Assembly (NCBI GenBank): GCA_964545075.1
Contig: CAZJFS010000161.1
Location: 1-9,861, forward strand
DNA from: DAOPXV01 sp035352535
Lineage (GTDB): Bacteria > Muiribacteriota > UBA9980
Direction of reading: 5' to 3'
Length of the DNA: 9,861 nucleotides
Shown here: positions 7,832-9,861 of the stretch, piece by piece
Position numbering within the stretch: the stretch's first letter is position 1
Layout: each line of letters starts with the position of its first letter
Position numbers and translations under genes: made by a program
Notes under the pieces: generated by a model
Seen by the model: the letters and a program-made list of their open reading frames with translations, nothing else
Databases searched by the model: none
Told to the model about the DNA's origin: nothing

Positions 7832-9328
7832 CTACATCGGAGGCGGAGGCGGCATTCCGCCGCCGGACGAACTATCTGACGATTTCGAGGCTTTTTCACG
7901 CTTTAAAGCGATGGCCGAATAAAATTTATCGCCATCCTCCAGGCCGCCTAAAAGAATCGTTTTTTCACCATTGGATTCGCCGGTTTGTATCTCTTTCATA
8001 TAGGACTGGCCATTGCGGCTAACCGCTTTAACGAATTTTTTATCGCCTTTTTCGATGACCGCGTCGAACGGTATCATTCTGACATCAGGTTTCGAGGAAA
8101 CCACTATGTCGGCGTTAGCGGTCATTCCGACCTTGACTTCATTCGTTCCCTCAATAAGTTTCAGCGTTACATCGACTGACGGAACGTCGTTTTTAAGATA
8201 AACTCTGGGCCCTATGCTTATAAGCTCGGCCGCGAAAATTCTTTTTTGAAAACTGTCGAGACGCACACGCGCCTTAAGGCCGTTTTTAAGCTTGCTGATG
8301 TCGGTTTCATCCACGTTCGCCTTCACCCACACTTCGTTCATGTCGGATAACGTTATAATATTGGTCCCCGACGTGACCGATGAAATTCCGGAAGTGATTA
8401 TTCCTCCCGCGTCAACCCACTTTTGGGTCACTATGCCTGAAATCGGAGCCAGAACCGTCGCGTCGTTCAATTGTTCGCACGCGTCCTGATAAATGCTTTC
8501 GGCCTTATCGACCATGGATTTCAAATTTAATATTTTCTGCTCCATCATCTGAAGCGATTCGATCTTTATTTTCGTGCTTTCAACTTCGAAAATAGACACC
8601 TCGTATTGCAACATGGCCTTTTGTATATCCTCGCTCTGATAGCCCTGTTTCAAAAGCGAAAGCTTTTCCTGGGCGGTTTTTAACTGCGCGTAAGCGACAT
8701 CTGACTTGGCGCGAGCTTCGTCGAGCGATGCCTGAGAAACAAGATTTTTGTTGTAAAGTTCCTTGTTGCGTTCATAACTTTTACGGCAATTTTCATAATT
8801 GGCGGCGGCCAGGTCGGATTGGGCGGCTCCTTGTGAAATTTCCTCGGGCCGCGTCCCCTTTTTCATCTGAAGCAGATTTACGCGGCTAAGCTCTATATTG
8901 GTGAGCGATTTTCGCATCTCGTTGTCATATACTTTCCGGTTGTTGTCATACGACAGCTTCATTTCCTCATATTGCGAGCGGGCCGACTTCAGATCGGCTT
9001 CGACCTGCTTGACCTTCAAGAGCGTATTTCTTTTATCGATCGTGGCCACCAGGTCGCCTTTTTTTACGAAATCGCCCTCCATCAGATTTAGAAGTTCGAC
9101 GTTACCGCCCACCCTGGATTTAACGTCAACGCTCGATATGGCAGAGATCACGCCGGTACATGAAATAAGTATCTCGAAAGTTCCCGACGTCACCTTTTCA
9201 ACGTTAGACGCAGCGCTAACGTCTATAACGACGCTTGCGCTTTTTTTCGACGAATAAAAATAGTAATAGCCTAGCGACAATATAACCGCCGCGACAATCA
9301 ATTTTTTGTAATGATCTTGTATTTTCAT
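7832..9328 (-). CDS. HlyD/MacA-family periplasmic adaptor subunit
   Basis: A 498-residue membrane-fusion protein that would link the inner-membrane permease to an outer-membrane channel. Residues 9-25 form a single N-terminal anchor. The lipoyl half-motifs flank the coiled coil: GGNVELLNLMEGDFVKKGDL near 74-93, and ATVLAPISGIVTQKWVDAGG near 290-309. Between them, about 102-288 is a long helical coiled coil with two similar turn motifs, KKGTRPEEI (156-164) and KQGYQSEDI (227-235), as in YbhG-type adaptors. Beta-barrel and membrane-proximal domains follow (VWVKANVDETDISKLKNG; VGMTANADIVV at 400-410). The tail is low-complexity, Ser/Gly then MPPPPPM. The coiled coil is longer than I expect for MacA (roughly 185 against about 110 residues). 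The start follows AAGGAA by about 6 bases. It heads a unit with the MacB-type permease. No outer-membrane channel gene is in the window. Confidence 0.9.
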   Translation of the reverse strand: MKIQDHYKKLIVAAVILSLGYYYFYSSKKSASVVIDVSAASNVEKVTSGTFEILISCTGVISAISSVDVKSRVGGNVELLNLMEGDFVKKGDLVATIDKRNTLLKVKQVEADLKSARSQYEEMKLSYDNNRKVYDNEMRKSLTNIELSRVNLLQMKKGTRPEEISQGAAQSDLAAANYENCRKSYERNKELYNKNLVSQASLDEARAKSDVAYAQLKTAQEKLSLLKQGYQSEDIQKAMLQYEVSIFEVESTKIKIESLQMMEQKILNLKSMVDKAESIYQDACEQLNDATVLAPISGIVTQKWVDAGGIITSGISSVTSGTNIITLSDMNEVWVKANVDETDISKLKNGLKARVRLDSFQKRIFAAELISIGPRVYLKNDVPSVDVTLKLIEGTNEVKVGMTANADIVVSSKPDVRMIPFDAVIEKGDKKFVKAVSRNGQSYMKEIQTGESNGEKTILLGGLEDGDKFYSAIALKREKASKSSDSSSGGGMPPPPPM

Positions 9329-9374
9329 TTGATGTTCCTTTTAATAAATTTCTTAAAAATAGTAAATATTGTAA

Positions 9375-9406
9375 CGATCGGTGATGCCGGGACGGCACCA
9401 CGATCG
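9375..9406. promoter_or_regulatory. GC-rich hairpin in the adaptor leader
   Basis: Perfect outer arms CGATCG (9375-9380 and 9401-9406) continue inward through a one-base bulge into an 8-bp stem (TGGTGCCG with CGGCATCA on the minus strand, one G-U pair) and a 3-base loop. Read on the minus strand, the structure begins within a few bases of the transcript start predicted from the nearby promoter, so it could be a 5'-terminal stabilising stem-loop. Alternatively it is the terminator of the adhesin-like gene, whose stop is about 100 bases upstream. The bases after it (TTACAATATTTACTATTTTT) are AT-rich but not a clean T-tract. Confidence 0.5.
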
Positions 9407-9415
9407 CTGCGGTTG

Positions 9416-9445
9416 ATTATTTCAGCTGTGTAAACGATTTATCAA
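9416..9445 (-). promoter_or_regulatory. Candidate promoter for the adaptor/MacB-type unit
   Basis: On the minus strand TTGATA (9440-9445, 5 of 6 consensus bases) is followed after 18 bases by AATAAT (9416-9421, 5 of 6). The start would be near 9409, giving a leader of about 80 bases before the adaptor ATG. It lies in the 180-base gap after the adhesin-like gene, where a new transcription unit is expected to begin. Confidence 0.45.
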
Positions 9446-9508
9446 ATGCGCCGTTCCAGCGTTACCGTTAACTTTTCGGAAGGCGCCGCATCAGGGAAAA
9501 TGAGCCCT

Positions 9509-9861
9509 CTACTTGGCGGGAGTAAGGATTCCACCTCCCGCCAGGTTGATGGTTTTTCCATTGAGCCAGCCGTTGGCTCTGTTGGCCTGGTCGTAATAAA
9601 CGGTGTTTCCGTCGCTTCTGATATTGGAGAGTAAGGTGTCGGAATCGTTTAGGGTCGTTATATATGAGGTTCCGGTCACATTCCAGACGCTCGAATTATC
9701 CAGCGTCACGCTGATTGACTTTGCGGTATGATCCGTATTAATGGCGCCATTATAAGTCGTATTGTTTTTAAGGATCAGATTTGCGCTGCTTATATTATCG
9801 AGGACAACGCTGCCGGTGATCCTTTCGGTATCGGCCGTAAGGGTAATAGCCGAACCATTGG
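9509..9861 (-). CDS. C-terminal end of a beta-helix adhesin-like surface protein (partial)
   Basis: The minus-strand frame is open from the window edge to TAG at 9509-9511, giving the last 117 residues of a larger protein whose 5' end lies outside. The sequence is Asn/Thr/Ser/Gly-rich with short alternating hydrophobic strands (SAITLTADT, SVVLDNISSANLILKNNTT, SVTLDNSSVWNVTGTSYI, NTVYYDQ, KTINLAGGGILTPAK). This is typical of right-handed parallel beta-helix passengers of autotransporter-like adhesins. A GTG at 9707-9709 could suggest a short 66-codon gene, but the frame continues open upstream with the same repeat character, so the partial reading is right. No autotransporter beta-barrel, LPXTG, PEP-CTERM or type IX sorting tail is present. 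Surface attachment is therefore unexplained, and secretion by a separate transporter is possible. The exact function is unknown. Confidence 0.75.
   Translation of the reverse strand, partial: NGSAITLTADTERITGSVVLDNISSANLILKNNTTYNGAINTDHTAKSISVTLDNSSVWNVTGTSYITTLNDSDTLLSNIRSDGNTVYYDQANRANGWLNGKTINLAGGGILTPAK

Noticed and set aside
1..9861. CRISPR array, tRNA, rRNA, insertion sequence or integrase
   Set aside because: No regularly spaced direct repeats, cloverleaf, rRNA signature, transposase motif or terminal inverted repeats were seen by reading both strands.

Overview
The window reads as a Gram-negative, double-membrane bacterium of moderate GC. It holds a periplasmic adaptor protein, a MacB-type permease and the end of a beta-helix adhesin-like protein, all of which imply an outer membrane. 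No ribosomal RNA, tRNA or housekeeping marker is present, so the phylum cannot be fixed from this sequence; a little-studied lineage is possible but this is only an impression. Coding density is high, and no gene-free stretch exceeds 300 bases (the longest is about 247, at 3725-3971).

Layout. Bases 47-3724 on the plus strand encode one large secreted alpha-2-macroglobulin-like protein of 1225 residues that has lost the thioester motif. It converges on a minus-strand block, with a 24-bp hairpin between them at 3787-3837. The minus-strand block, in transcription order (right to left), has three parts. First is the C-terminal end of a beta-helix, autotransporter-passenger-like protein (9509 to the window edge). 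Second is a two-gene unit, a HlyD/MacA-type adaptor (7832-9328) followed by a MacB/FtsX-type permease (6536-7747). Third is a second two-gene unit, an ABC ATPase (5606-6355) overlapping by 4 bases a 545-residue multispanning permease (3972-5609). Candidate sigma-70-type promoters lie in front of the adaptor and, in tandem, in front of the ATPase.

How the genes may work together. The ATPase and the 545-residue protein form a self-contained ABC exporter of the DrrA/CcmA plus ABC-2-like class. The adaptor and the MacB-type permease form most of a tripartite export system, but no LolD/MacB-type ATPase sits with them, so that ATPase must come from elsewhere or the unit is atypical. The adaptor's long coiled coil with two repeated turn motifs resembles YbhG-type adaptors, which are known to serve ABC-2 exporters, so cooperation with the neighbouring ATPase/permease pair is a possible alternative. 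All substrates are unknown. The macroglobulin-like protein would act in the periplasm or outside the cell; its position beside envelope exporters suggests an envelope role, but nothing links them directly.

Most unusual points: the thioester-less macroglobulin with a methionine-rich candidate bait segment and an in-frame internal start that would remove its signal peptide; the adaptor/permease pair without an ATPase; an A8 run at the end of the 545-residue permease, beyond which the shifted frame stays open up to the terminator-like hairpin; and a hairpin placed almost exactly at the predicted 5' end of the adaptor transcript. No convincing wholly new system is visible.
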